From NCBI GenBank assembly GCA_910577295.1, contig CAJTLS010000051.1:1-12539 (forward strand): DNA of 12,539 bases, written 5' to 3'. How positions within the stretch are numbered: the stretch's first letter is position 1; each line of letters starts with the position of its first letter. This DNA is from an uncultured Eubacterium sp. GTDB lineage: Bacteria; Bacillota; Clostridia; Lachnospirales; Lachnospiraceae. Shown here piece after piece: positions 6,156 to 12,539 of this stretch. The notes under the pieces are model-generated. The model was not told the DNA's origin and ran no database searches. It saw nothing but the letters and a program-made list of their open reading frames with translations. Both the position numbers and the translations under genes were made by a program.

Positions 6156-7196
6156 CTACCGCATCATTTTTTTGCGGTATTTCCCATAACTAAACGCCAG
6201 TATAAGTCCCCCGAGTCCTATCGTTATTCCCAATGCCAGTACAACATCCATCGCCGTCATATAAATATCCGGTATCTTTGCAGCCAGAACAAGCATCATC
6301 ATAAATCCTATGATAAAACCGGCCGCGGCAACTATAAAATACTTCTTAAATATCCCCATCCACTCCCACTTCACATCATAACCGCACAATTTCCAAGAAA
6401 ACAGAAGCCGTCTGCGAAAACGAAGCCATATAAAAGTAACAAGAACGGTGCTGAGACAAAAACTTATCAGGATTAGAACATACATCGTCTGCATAATTAC
6501 TGCGCTTGATAAAAACTTAGAAACAAAAGGAACCTTTTGCTCCTCACCAAACACAATAAGCAGCGAGCCGGGGTTAGGGAAAAATTTGTCCATATCATGT
6601 CCCACTTTCTTTATGTCATCTTCCCTGCTGGTATCCAGCTCATATTGTGTATTTATTCCGGTCTGTCGGATAGCTGTCCGGAAATCAATTACGACCATAT
6701 GATTGATTCGGCTCTCTCTCGATGTTCCCATGATTCCAATTACTTCATATTCTAATCCTTCCAGAGAATAGTATGTCTTTCCGTTTTTTGTAACAACATC
6801 TTTCTGAAACTCTTTCCCGACAACCGCTTTGGGACTGTCTGTCCACGAAGTCGAATAATCAAAATACTCTCCCTCAATCATCGGCGGGTTATTCACCTTT
6901 CCCTGAATACATATTCCCCTTACTGCTATTTCCTGCGCCGGAACAGTCACATTGATAGAAAAATTGTCATGTACGTCAACAAGTTTGCGAATCGTTTTTT
7001 CCCATTGTGTTTCCGTTTCTGCCCCATTAATGGAAAACCACTGCTGATGACCCGTATACATATCATTTTTACTGAGCTTGTTTTCCCACTCAGCGCGGGA
7101 CGACGAAACGATAATCAGCAGACAGAGACTGACAGCCGCAAAACTGATAAATAAAAGAACATTCCCTTTCTGCACTCTTTTACCGACAATCTTCAT
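6156..7196 (-). CDS. ABC transporter permease B, MacB/FtsX-like
   Basis: This 346-residue membrane protein has the MacB/FtsX topology: one N-terminal membrane helix (about 13-32), a large extracytoplasmic domain (about 33-230), then three helices (about 232-258, 286-304, 316-335) and a basic tail. The extracytoplasmic part contains a KAVVGKEF and YEVIGIMG pair like the MacB core domain. Such proteins do not usually carry substrate through a pore; they use ATP-driven conformational change to expel or release peptides or lipids. The ATG at 7196 follows AAAGGAGG by 5 bp; an upstream in-frame extension of 14 residues lacks support. It is the last gene of the operon, 137 bp after the ATPase, separated by three hairpins. 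It is shorter than permease A and clearly a different paralogue. Substrate is unknown. Confidence 0.85.
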   Translation of the reverse strand: MKIVGKRVQKGNVLLFISFAAVSLCLLIIVSSSRAEWENKLSKNDMYTGHQQWFSINGAETETQWEKTIRKLVDVHDNFSINVTVPAQEIAVRGICIQGKVNNPPMIEGEYFDYSTSWTDSPKAVVGKEFQKDVVTKNGKTYYSLEGLEYEVIGIMGTSRESRINHMVVIDFRTAIRQTGINTQYELDTSREDDIKKVGHDMDKFFPNPGSLLIVFGEEQKVPFVSKFLSSAVIMQTMYVLILISFCLSTVLVTFIWLRFRRRLLFSWKLCGYDVKWEWMGIFKKYFIVAAAGFIIGFMMMLVLAAKIPDIYMTAMDVVLALGITIGLGGLILAFSYGKYRKKMMR

Positions 7197-7228
7197 ATAA
7201 ACCTCCTTTCCGAAGCGTAGCGGAGGAA

Positions 7229-7267
7229 GCACGAGCAAAAAGCAGCGAAGCTGTTTTTGCTCTGTGC
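7229..7267 (-). other. Intra-operon hairpin 1 (next to permease B)
   Basis: GAGCAAAAA-G-CAGC (7233-7246) pairs with GCTGTTTTTGCTC (7250-7262) across a GAA loop with one bulge, and GCAC/GTGC extend the stem. It is followed closely by the permease B ribosome-binding region, where CCTCC (7220-7226 area, minus strand) could partly pair with GGAGG. Confidence 0.7.
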
Positions 7268-7274
7268 ATCAATA

Positions 7275-7301
7275 CTATTTGTGGTGCTCCGGCACAAATA
7301 G
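7275..7301 (-). other. Intra-operon hairpin 2
   Basis: CTATTTGTG (7275-7283) pairs perfectly with CACAAATAG (7293-7301) around a 9-nt loop. It is the middle of three consecutive stem-loops between the ATPase and permease B genes. No U-run follows. Confidence 0.7.
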
Positions 7302-7305
7302 CGGT

Positions 7306-7337
7306 GTGAAAAATAAGCTATCAAGCTTATTTTTCAC
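7306..7337 (-). other. Intra-operon hairpin 3, overlapping the ATPase stop codon
   Basis: GTGAAAAATAAGCT (7306-7319) pairs perfectly over 14 bp with its complement (7324-7337) around a 4-nt loop. The TGA stop of the ATPase gene (7336-7334) is inside the stem, so a terminating ribosome would open it. No U-run follows on the minus strand, so partial termination or mRNA stabilisation are both possible. Confidence 0.75.
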
Positions 7338-8047
7338 GCTAACCCCCCGTCCTCTGCAACGGCAGAGGCATCGCCTGCATCTGTCACTCTGCCATCTTTC
7401 AAATGAATGATGCGCCCGCACTTTCCTGCCACGCGGGAATCATGTGTCACAATAATAACCGTTATGCCTTTTTTATTGAGCCCGTCAAAGATATTTTGCA
7501 CCGTATCGCCCGTCGCCTCATCTAGCGCTCCCGTCGGTTCATCCGCCAAAATCACACTCGGATGTTTTACAATAGCCCGCGCAATCGCCACCCGCTGCTG
7601 CTGACCGCCGGACAGCTCATCCGGATATGCTTTCACTTTGTCCTCTATTTCCAGCTCTTTCAGCGCCTCCATCACCATCGTATTTATTTTCTTTCTCGAA
7701 TATCCCTGATATTTGAGAGGAAGCGCTACGTTCTGATAGACATTCAAATCCCCGACAAGCGCAAAATACTGCATGACAAAACCAATTTCATGGCGGCGGA
7801 ATTTTGTCAATTCTCCCTGCTTCTTACTATTTACTCTCTTTCCATGATAAATATATTCGCCGCTGTCAAATGACATCATACCTCCGAGAATGTTCAGTAG
7901 TGTCGATTTGCCGGAACCGCTTTTTCCCATAATGGCGACCATTTCTCCTTCCGAGATGGCCAAACAGACACCTCTTAACGCCTCGACTTTTGCATCGTTC
8001 TTCCCAAATGACTTACAAACATCTTTGATTTCAATTAGCCTGTTCAT
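7334..8047 (-). CDS. ABC transporter ATP-binding protein (MacB/LolD/FtsE-type)
   Basis: This cytoplasmic 237-residue ATPase should power the two FtsX-like permeases of the operon. All ABC motifs are intact: Walker A GKSGSGKST (41-49), Q-loop Gln93 in FVMQYFALV, signature LSGGQQQR (145-152), Walker B VILADEPTGALD with catalytic Glu170, and H-loop His202 in IIVTHD. The DEPTGALD sequence and length are typical of the MacB/LolD group. The ATG at 8047 is chosen because it overlaps the TGA of the preceding gene as ATGA, implying translational coupling; GAGGAG lies 10-12 bp upstream. A GTG at 8059 is an alternative start. The stop codon lies in a strong hairpin, and permease B follows after 137 bp. 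Confidence 0.95.
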   Translation of the reverse strand: MNRLIEIKDVCKSFGKNDAKVEALRGVCLAISEGEMVAIMGKSGSGKSTLLNILGGMMSFDSGEYIYHGKRVNSKKQGELTKFRRHEIGFVMQYFALVGDLNVYQNVALPLKYQGYSRKKINTMVMEALKELEIEDKVKAYPDELSGGQQQRVAIARAIVKHPSVILADEPTGALDEATGDTVQNIFDGLNKKGITVIIVTHDSRVAGKCGRIIHLKDGRVTDAGDASAVAEDGGLA

Positions 8048-8559
8048 GTGCAATCCCACTCTCCTCTCTCATTCTCCGGCTGCTCCTTATCCGGAGATGG
8101 GAAGTCATAAGGATTATCCTTTTCCGTAATCTTTTCTTCCTTGCCATTATGATATTTCATTCTCCGAATTTCTTCGTCTGTATCTTTCCGATAGAATACC
8201 ACATAACAGAAATAGTCCTTATCAGCCTCCCCTTCATAGCTGTCCCCTACATAAGACGCATTGTATATCATTTCATAATAGTCCATAATGGTCAGCATAT
8301 CCTCTTCCGTCATATCCTGCATCACATTAATGGATATGTGCATTGCCGTAAACCACTCTGACGTTTCTTCACTTGTTCCCCCTGAATGTTTTATATACCT
8401 TGCTTTCCAGATTCCGTTGCGATACATCTCCTTCGCTTCATGACTCTCTACCAAATCATTGATATCTTTATTGCGGAAATGTCCAATCGTAAATATGCAC
8501 CCAATTGCTACCAGAATAACTATCGTCACTATTTTATATATTTTTCCATACTTTCTCAT
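8044..8559 (-). CDS. Single-pass membrane protein of unknown function in the exporter operon
   Basis: I do not recognise this 171-residue protein. It starts with a short basic segment (MRKYGKIYK), then one hydrophobic helix (about 8-27), and a hydrophilic, acid-rich region of about 140 residues that by the positive-inside rule should face outside. The outer part has aromatic-rich patches (GIWKARYIKHSGG, DYFCYVVFYRK) and a Pro/Glu/Asp-rich tail ending in WDCT. No lipobox or catalytic motif is seen. The ATG at 8559 follows GGAGGG by 6 bp. It lies 32 bp after permease A and overlaps the ATPase start by 4 bp, so it is translated in step with the ATPase. Position suggests an accessory or substrate-binding subunit, or an immunity protein of the exporter; this is inference. 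Confidence 0.8.
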   Translation of the reverse strand: MRKYGKIYKIVTIVILVAIGCIFTIGHFRNKDINDLVESHEAKEMYRNGIWKARYIKHSGGTSEETSEWFTAMHISINVMQDMTEEDMLTIMDYYEMIYNASYVGDSYEGEADKDYFCYVVFYRKDTDEEIRRMKYHNGKEEKITEKDNPYDFPSPDKEQPENERGEWDCT

Positions 8560-8591
8560 AGAAGCCCTCCAATCTGAATTTATTGTCCTGT

Positions 8592-9968
8592 CTATGTCTC
8601 TTTTTGCCGGACTAAACGCTCCGTATCTACCCCTCTCATCAGCCATAACACAAAGGCTGCACCAATAAGGAAAGCAATCCCCACCATTGTATACGCAATC
8701 CGCAATATAAACTCCATATCTACGCCAACTCCTCCGATATTGTTGTCAGTAAACACATATCTGCTGAAAAATACGGCTGGCAGCAAAATGATTGCAATCT
8801 CTAACAAACAGGGGAGCAAAATCATCGTCAGAGAACATCCATTGATGAGATAAATACCATACACTCTGCTGTTTGACTGTATCTTGTCGTAGAAGGTGAC
8901 AAAGAGAGCATAGAGCGTAAAACAGAGCAAGGCAATGGTCAGAATCAGCATAATGCGAATACTGGAAACCGTTTCCGCCCGAAGAAGGGTTAATCCCATA
9001 GACACCCCCCATATTTCAACCATTGGCAGTTTGTATTCCTCACTTATTTCCCGCAATTCATCCGACAACTGATTTATTTTCTTTCCCTCCGCCAATTTTA
9101 TGCCCATATCCCACATGGCATAATAGTCATTTTGTGCAAATTTAAAAACATCCTCCTGCGTTTGCTTTTCAGGCGCCTCCTTTATCTTAACACCAAAAGG
9201 AAATATCATATAATTATCAATAGCAATCATACTGGTACCCGAAGAGCCACTGATAGCTCCAACCTCCGGCATTTTGGAATTTTTTTCGAGTATTCCGGCG
9301 ACACGGCAGCGAAAGACGCAGTCCATTCCGTATAGTTCAAATTCCTGCCCGACATGCAGCTTTCCTTTATATTGCCAACCGAGCAAAACCGGTACCGCAT
9401 CGGTTGCTTTTTCAAGCGTCGTATTCTGCGCTGTAAAGATTTCCCCCTCAACTGTTTTAAGCCCGAGATTGTCGCAGGCTCTGACATTCATTCCATAACA
9501 ATTAAACTCATAAGCGCAGCGGGTTCCATCGCCAAAATAAAAGGAAAATGCATTTTTCCTGTCTTCATTAAGAAAAATGCTGAAATCATTCCTGCCAAAC
9601 ATCTTTTTTACCGCCTCTTCTTCGATATATGCAGGCAGAACATGAATGGATATCAATGAGTATTCTTCCGTATCGTTCAGTCTGGCATAATAACTCATCA
9701 GATTGCGGCATCCCCTGACCGTGGGAAACGCATTGTTAAAATCTCTATCGGCTTCCTCTGTCTGAATAGAGCAGGCGTCATACCATGTACTGTTGTCTTC
9801 AGCGTCTCTTGCCTCCGGCCCCCTCCCCCCTAAATCCATATAGTAAGAACACATCACAACAGCCAGCACAAGACTAATGGAAAACATAATTATCAAAAGG
9901 ATATCTTTGTACCAACTACTCCAAAAGCTGCGGTATAACTCCTCTGCTATAAATTTAATTTTTATCAA
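8592..9968 (-). CDS. ABC transporter permease A, MacB/FtsX-like
   Basis: This 458-residue protein is the first gene of the exporter operon. It has one N-terminal membrane helix (about 22-44), an extracytoplasmic domain of about 290 residues, and three C-terminal helices (about 334-360, 380-406, 421-444), which is the MacB/FtsX arrangement. In the outer domain, LLGWQYKGKLHVGQEFELYG followed by CRVAGILEKN resembles the MacB core pattern of a G-x-L-x-V-G turn and a VxGIL strand. The proposed start is TTG at 9968, since GGAGG lies 5 bp upstream and the helix follows at a usual distance. The reading frame stays open upstream to 10340 but that part runs under the promoter and the divergent kinase gene, so it is rejected. 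The outer domain holds several Cys residues. Substrate unknown. Confidence 0.85.
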   Translation of the reverse strand: MIKIKFIAEELYRSFWSSWYKDILLIIMFSISLVLAVVMCSYYMDLGGRGPEARDAEDNSTWYDACSIQTEEADRDFNNAFPTVRGCRNLMSYYARLNDTEEYSLISIHVLPAYIEEEAVKKMFGRNDFSIFLNEDRKNAFSFYFGDGTRCAYEFNCYGMNVRACDNLGLKTVEGEIFTAQNTTLEKATDAVPVLLGWQYKGKLHVGQEFELYGMDCVFRCRVAGILEKNSKMPEVGAISGSSGTSMIAIDNYMIFPFGVKIKEAPEKQTQEDVFKFAQNDYYAMWDMGIKLAEGKKINQLSDELREISEEYKLPMVEIWGVSMGLTLLRAETVSSIRIMLILTIALLCFTLYALFVTFYDKIQSNSRVYGIYLINGCSLTMILLPCLLEIAIILLPAVFFSRYVFTDNNIGGVGVDMEFILRIAYTMVGIAFLIGAAFVLWLMRGVDTERLVRQKET

Positions 9969-10017
9969 AATCACCTCCGTCTTTCCAAAACATATGCCTT
10001 TGAATGAATATAGAAAC

Positions 10018-10046
10018 AGCATATCAACCGCTTTTACACATGTCAA
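10018..10046 (-). promoter_or_regulatory. Exporter operon promoter, SigA type
   Basis: On the minus strand, -35 TTGACA (10046-10041) is perfect, the spacer is 17 bp, and -10 TATGCT (10023-10018) is preceded by TGA as an extended -10. Transcription should start near 10011, about 43 nt before the permease A start. Confidence 0.75.
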
Positions 10047-10051
10047 TAAAT

Positions 10052-10078
10052 GGTACACGAATACCCCTGATTCGTACC
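10052..10078. promoter_or_regulatory. Inverted repeat upstream of the exporter promoter, candidate regulator site
   Basis: ACGAAT (10057-10062) and ATTCGT (10070-10075) are arms around a 7-bp centre, with GGT and ACC extending them outside. The site lies about -41 to -67 from the predicted exporter transcription start and directly upstream of its -35, a classic activator position. It is also upstream of the kinase promoter. It does not look like the usual LytTR direct repeat, so the binding protein is uncertain. Confidence 0.45.
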
Positions 10079-10097
10079 CGAAACCGGATAAAATGTC

Positions 10098-10126
10098 TTG
10101 AAAACAAACACTCCGTATGATACTCT
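10098..10126 (+). promoter_or_regulatory. Candidate promoter of the kinase-regulator operon
   Basis: TTGAAA (10098-10103) and TACTCT (10121-10126) are 17 bp apart, with TGA before the -10 giving an extended -10. The -10 itself is weak. Start of transcription would be near 10133 and the leader about 50 nt. A small inverted repeat (10131-10148, core CGG-ATAA-CCG) sits at the start of this leader. Confidence 0.4.
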
Positions 10127-10181
10127 TAAGAAAACGGATAACCGATTTGTAAAAAATGTAGAAAGGAAAGGATGTGCAACA

Positions 10182-11480
10182 ATGCAGGCGGCAAAAATCT
10201 GGGAATTTATTTGGGAAAATATAATATTTGTCTTTTTCTTTTTTAAGACACTGACTCTGTATAATAAATTCAACCGTACCCGAACCTTTCTCTTCTTTGC
10301 AGCTACTTCCTGCATAATTGTATGCTTCTTTTATGCTCAAAGGATGGGAAGTACCACATCGCAGATAGTTATCTTTTTTTACCGGATTCTATTTATTTCC
10401 TATTGCTTTAAAGAGACCTTTTCCAATAAGGTTTTCCATGTCTGCCTCACATGTTTCATAAGTATATTTGCCGACCAGTTAAACTATGCACTTGCCTATA
10501 TTCTGAAGGAAGAATTTGAGTTTAGTTTACGATACAGTCATTTTTCCACTGTCGTTTATGTCGCTCTGGAACTTATTTTAATGCTGCTGTTTCTTGCCCT
10601 CCTGAAAGTTTATTCAAAATACTTTGACCAATTTTTTAGTTTTTTCGTCATCGCGACTGCTTTTACCCTGCTTATATCCACTTACTTGCTGAGCCAAATT
10701 ATAAACCTGAATCCAGATATTCTTCCACCCCCTTATCAGTTGAAATTTAACAACATCAGCATACTTATCTTTCTTCTCTTCCTGTCAACATTACTGCTCA
10801 ATCAGATTGCTAATAGAATATTTACGGAAAATATGCAGTTAGCGGAGCAGCTGCATCTACGGGAGAAGAACGCAGAAAAAAACAGGGTGCTTCTGGAATC
10901 CGCCGGAAATCTTCATAAGTGGAAACATGACTATACCAACCATCTCATCACGATGAGAGGACTTCTGGAAAAACAGTCCTATGACACCCTCTCCCATTAT
11001 ATTGAGAAACAACTGGATCATCTTCCTCAGACATTTGCAATGATAGAAACCGGACACCAGACGATTGACGCCATATTGTCAAACAAGTACGCTCTGGCAC
11101 AGACAAAAAATATATCGTTCCACTACTCCGTTCTGCTGCCGGCGCAAATTCCCCTCAACGATATTGAACTGACCGGAGTGATTGGCAACCTGCTTGATAA
11201 CGCCCTCGACGCCTGCGGCGACAAACAGCTCAACACGTCCCCATATATCGAATTTAACATGAAACCGAAACGCAGCATGCTGAAGATTAGCGTAAAAAAC
11301 AGCTCCGCCGGAAATTATATTTTTAATAAGGATGGAACACTGGGAACAACAAAAGAAGAAAAGGAAAGTCACGGAAAGGGCCTCTCCAATATTATCAGCA
11401 TTATCGAGACTCATTCCGGATTCTGGCAGTTTGAGCCAAAAGAGGATTCCTTTCTCGCCACTATCTGTATTCCGATTTAG
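10182..11480 (+). CDS. AgrC-like sensor histidine kinase (GHKL)
   Basis: This 432-residue membrane kinase belongs to the HPK10/AgrC-type family that often senses extracellular peptides. The N-terminal half (about 1-210) is hydrophobic with roughly six or seven membrane helices and no large outer loop. A coiled linker (about 213-245) leads to the phosphoacceptor box KWKHDYTNH with His249, and the ATPase domain has N-box GNLLDNALDAC (Asn340) and G-box GKGL (398-401). The final residues ICIPI are typical. The ATG at 10182 is chosen because AAGGAAAGGA is just upstream; an in-frame TTG at 10098 overlaps the likely -35. It is followed after 42 bp by its response regulator and is divergent from the exporter, suggesting it controls that exporter. 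Its ligand is unknown. Confidence 0.93.
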   Translation: MQAAKIWEFIWENIIFVFFFFKTLTLYNKFNRTRTFLFFAATSCIIVCFFYAQRMGSTTSQIVIFFYRILFISYCFKETFSNKVFHVCLTCFISIFADQLNYALAYILKEEFEFSLRYSHFSTVVYVALELILMLLFLALLKVYSKYFDQFFSFFVIATAFTLLISTYLLSQIINLNPDILPPPYQLKFNNISILIFLLFLSTLLLNQIANRIFTENMQLAEQLHLREKNAEKNRVLLESAGNLHKWKHDYTNHLITMRGLLEKQSYDTLSHYIEKQLDHLPQTFAMIETGHQTIDAILSNKYALAQTKNISFHYSVLLPAQIPLNDIELTGVIGNLLDNALDACGDKQLNTSPYIEFNMKPKRSMLKISVKNSSAGNYIFNKDGTLGTTKEEKESHGKGLSNIISIIETHSGFWQFEPKEDSFLATICIPI

Positions 11481-11522
11481 CCAGATATCAAAATCCCGAA
11501 AATTTATAAAAGAGGTGAGTTT

Positions 11523-12245
11523 GTGCTGCTTAACATAACGATTTTGGAAGACGAGACCGTCTACGCCGGACAGCTTCAGAAACTGCTGGCCGAATGGGGT
11601 CAAAAAAATAACATCAAAATTTCAGCCCGACACTTTAGCTGCGGGGAAGACTTTATGAAGAAAACGTATGACGAAGAGGAATTGTTCTTTCTTGATATTG
11701 ACTTAGTTACAACAAGCGGAATTGAAATTGCCAAAAAACTTAGAGAAGATGGTTTTCGCGGACATATTATCTTTCTTACGGCCTTTTCAGAATATGTATT
11801 TGACGGGTATCATGTACAGGCGCTCGATTATCTTTTAAAGCCAATTGACGCCGGCAAACTTGACAATTGCATGAAGCCTGTCCTAAAAGATATGGAAGGC
11901 TCCTTTCTTATCTGGCAGACACAATCCGAAATGATAAAAGTTCCCTACAACAAAATAATGGCCTTTACTTCATACAAGCATTATGTTGACATCATAACAC
12001 AAATCCCCGCCTCCGCTTCCGACAGCAGCACCTGTAAGTGCTACCGCCGCAAGATTACATTAAAAACTCTCGAGCAGCAGCTTCCCAAGGAATTTATTCG
12101 CTGCCACCGCACGATTATTATCAATATTAATAAAGTGATGAAACTTACCCGCACGGAGGCGACTCTTTCCGATGATTCGGTATATCCCGTGTCCGAAAGC
12201 TATTTGAAAGACGTGCGGGAAGCCTTTTGGAAACTGTTGAAATAA
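11523..12245 (+). CDS. LytTR-family response regulator
   Basis: This 240-residue cytoplasmic transcription factor is the partner of the preceding kinase. The receiver domain has acidic Glu9-Asp10, phosphoacceptor Asp58 in FFLDIDL, Thr86 in FLTAFSEYVFDGY and Lys106 in YLLKPID. From about 135 on is a LytTR DNA-binding domain with KVPYNKIMAFTSYKHYVDI, FIRCHRTIIININKVMKL and the C-terminal YPVSESYLKDVREAF. The GTG at 11523 is the start: AGAGGTG lies 5 bp upstream. The most likely target is the divergent exporter promoter at 10018-10046; autoregulation is also possible. It is convergent with spoIVB, with only 35 bp between the stop codons. Confidence 0.95.
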   Translation: MLLNITILEDETVYAGQLQKLLAEWGQKNNIKISARHFSCGEDFMKKTYDEEELFFLDIDLVTTSGIEIAKKLREDGFRGHIIFLTAFSEYVFDGYHVQALDYLLKPIDAGKLDNCMKPVLKDMEGSFLIWQTQSEMIKVPYNKIMAFTSYKHYVDIITQIPASASDSSTCKCYRRKITLKTLEQQLPKEFIRCHRTIIININKVMKLTRTEATLSDDSVYPVSESYLKDVREAFWKLLK

Positions 12246-12265
12246 CATTTTTTCCCGTAACAGTT

Positions 12266-12275
12266 TCTACCGTTT
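12266..12275. repeat. Right copy of the 10-bp border repeat
   Basis: TCTACCGTTT matches 6108-6117 exactly and in the same orientation, with AACAGT before it and ATCTTTT after it as at the left border. It lies in the 35-bp gap between the regulator and spoIVB. Confidence 0.5.
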
Positions 12276-12280
12276 ATCTT

Positions 12281-12539
12281 TTACTGGGAGAGCATCGTCT
12301 CAATAAAAACGCCATACCCCCTTGTCGGGTCATCTACGAGCACATGCGTCACCGCCCCGACTATTTTCTCGTTTTGCAATATCGGACTACCGCTCATTCC
12401 CTGTACAATCCCCCCCGTCAGCTTTAACAGACGCCGGTCTGTCACATGGATGATAAAACTTTTATTGTCCCTGCTGTTCATATAGATTTCTTCAATTTCG
12501 ATTTCATATTTTTTTGCCTTTCCCTCTAAGTTTGCATAA
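12281..12539 (-). CDS. spoIVB: SpoIVB peptidase, C-terminal part (gene runs off the window)
   Basis: The last 85 or so residues are present; the frame remains open to the window edge, so the start lies outside. The segment GGIVQGMSGSPILQNEKIVGAVTHVLVDDPTRGYGVFIETML matches the S55 family, with the catalytic Ser in GMSGSP. SpoIVB is secreted by the forespore and cleaves SpoIVFA, triggering pro-SigmaK activation in the mother cell. In spore-forming Firmicutes the gene is normally directly upstream of spo0A; here both are on the same strand but about 6.4 kb apart. The stop is TAA at 12283-12281. No good terminator is seen after it. Confidence 0.93.
   Translation of the reverse strand, partial: YANLEGKAKKYEIEIEEIYMNSRDNKSFIIHVTDRRLLKLTGGIVQGMSGSPILQNEKIVGAVTHVLVDDPTRGYGVFIETMLSQ

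Noticed and set aside
6033..6476. Plus-strand 147-codon open frame
   Set aside because: It lacks a ribosome site, runs through the exporter terminator and is antisense to permease B. Its sequence is low-complexity and resembles no family I know.
9955..9993. 12-codon leader peptide (MFWKDGGDFDKN) overlapping the permease A start
   Set aside because: The ribosome site AAGG is too close to its ATG, and the reading frame consists mostly of the permease A ribosome-binding region. No attenuator structure is seen.
10098..10181. Longer start for the sensor kinase at TTG 10098
   Set aside because: No ribosome site is visible, and the codon overlaps the candidate -35. The ATG at 10182 has an AAGGAAAGGA upstream.
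9969..10181. LytTR direct-repeat binding site
   Set aside because: GGTT and TGTT elements occur in the minus strand near the exporter -10, but they are 11 bp apart, not the usual 21 or so, and match the consensus poorly.
9969..10340. In-frame N-terminal extension of permease A by 124 residues
   Set aside because: It would run through its own promoter and overlap the divergent kinase gene, and the extra residues show no domain. A good GGAGG precedes the TTG at 9968.
12230..12267. Inverted repeat GAAACTGTT / AACAGTTTC as a terminator for the regulator or spoIVB
   Set aside because: The arms are perfect, but the loop is about 20 nt and no U-run follows on either strand; it is at best a weak structure.
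1..12539. tRNA, rRNA, CRISPR arrays, transposases, integrases
   Set aside because: None was seen on either strand; the only repeats are the short ones listed.

Overview
The window looks like chromosomal DNA from an anaerobic, spore-forming Clostridia species, most likely a Lachnospiraceae member. The reasons are a full-length Spo0A, the C-terminal end of the SpoIVB S55 peptidase, strong GGAGG ribosome-binding sites, moderate G+C, A/T-rich intergenic DNA and the type of glycolytic and glycogen genes. The family assignment is inference; no rRNA is present.

Left part (1-5080, all minus strand). Read in the direction of transcription, glgA (glycogen synthase) is followed by gapA, pgk and tpiA, which catalyse three linked steps of glycolysis. 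glgA has its own promoter and a strong terminator. gapA has a clear SigA-type promoter with a Rex-like, NADH-responsive operator just downstream. An intrinsic terminator lies between gapA and pgk. The pgk-tpiA gap holds a 45-bp duplication of the pgk 3' end and a hairpin. A terminator closes the cluster after tpiA.

Middle (5081-6155). spo0A, the master regulator of sporulation, is on the minus strand with a SigA-like promoter, a possible overlapping SigH -10, and two 15-bp tandem repeats upstream.

Right part (6156-12245). A six-gene accessory block lies between spo0A and spoIVB, which are normally adjacent. Four minus-strand genes encode a MacB/FtsX-type ABC exporter: permease A, a single-pass membrane protein of unknown function, an ATPase and permease B. 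Divergent from them are an AgrC-like GHKL sensor kinase and a LytTR response regulator. The shared 213-bp control region has promoters in both directions and an inverted repeat next to the exporter promoter. The likely logic is that the kinase senses an extracellular peptide or envelope stress and the regulator turns on the exporter. No precursor peptide gene was found.

Right edge (12281-12539). The spoIVB 3' end enters on the minus strand. The most notable features are the interruption of the spoIVB-spo0A pair by the exporter/two-component block, a 10-bp direct repeat at both borders of that block, three stacked hairpins inside the exporter operon, and the Rex-like operator at gapA.
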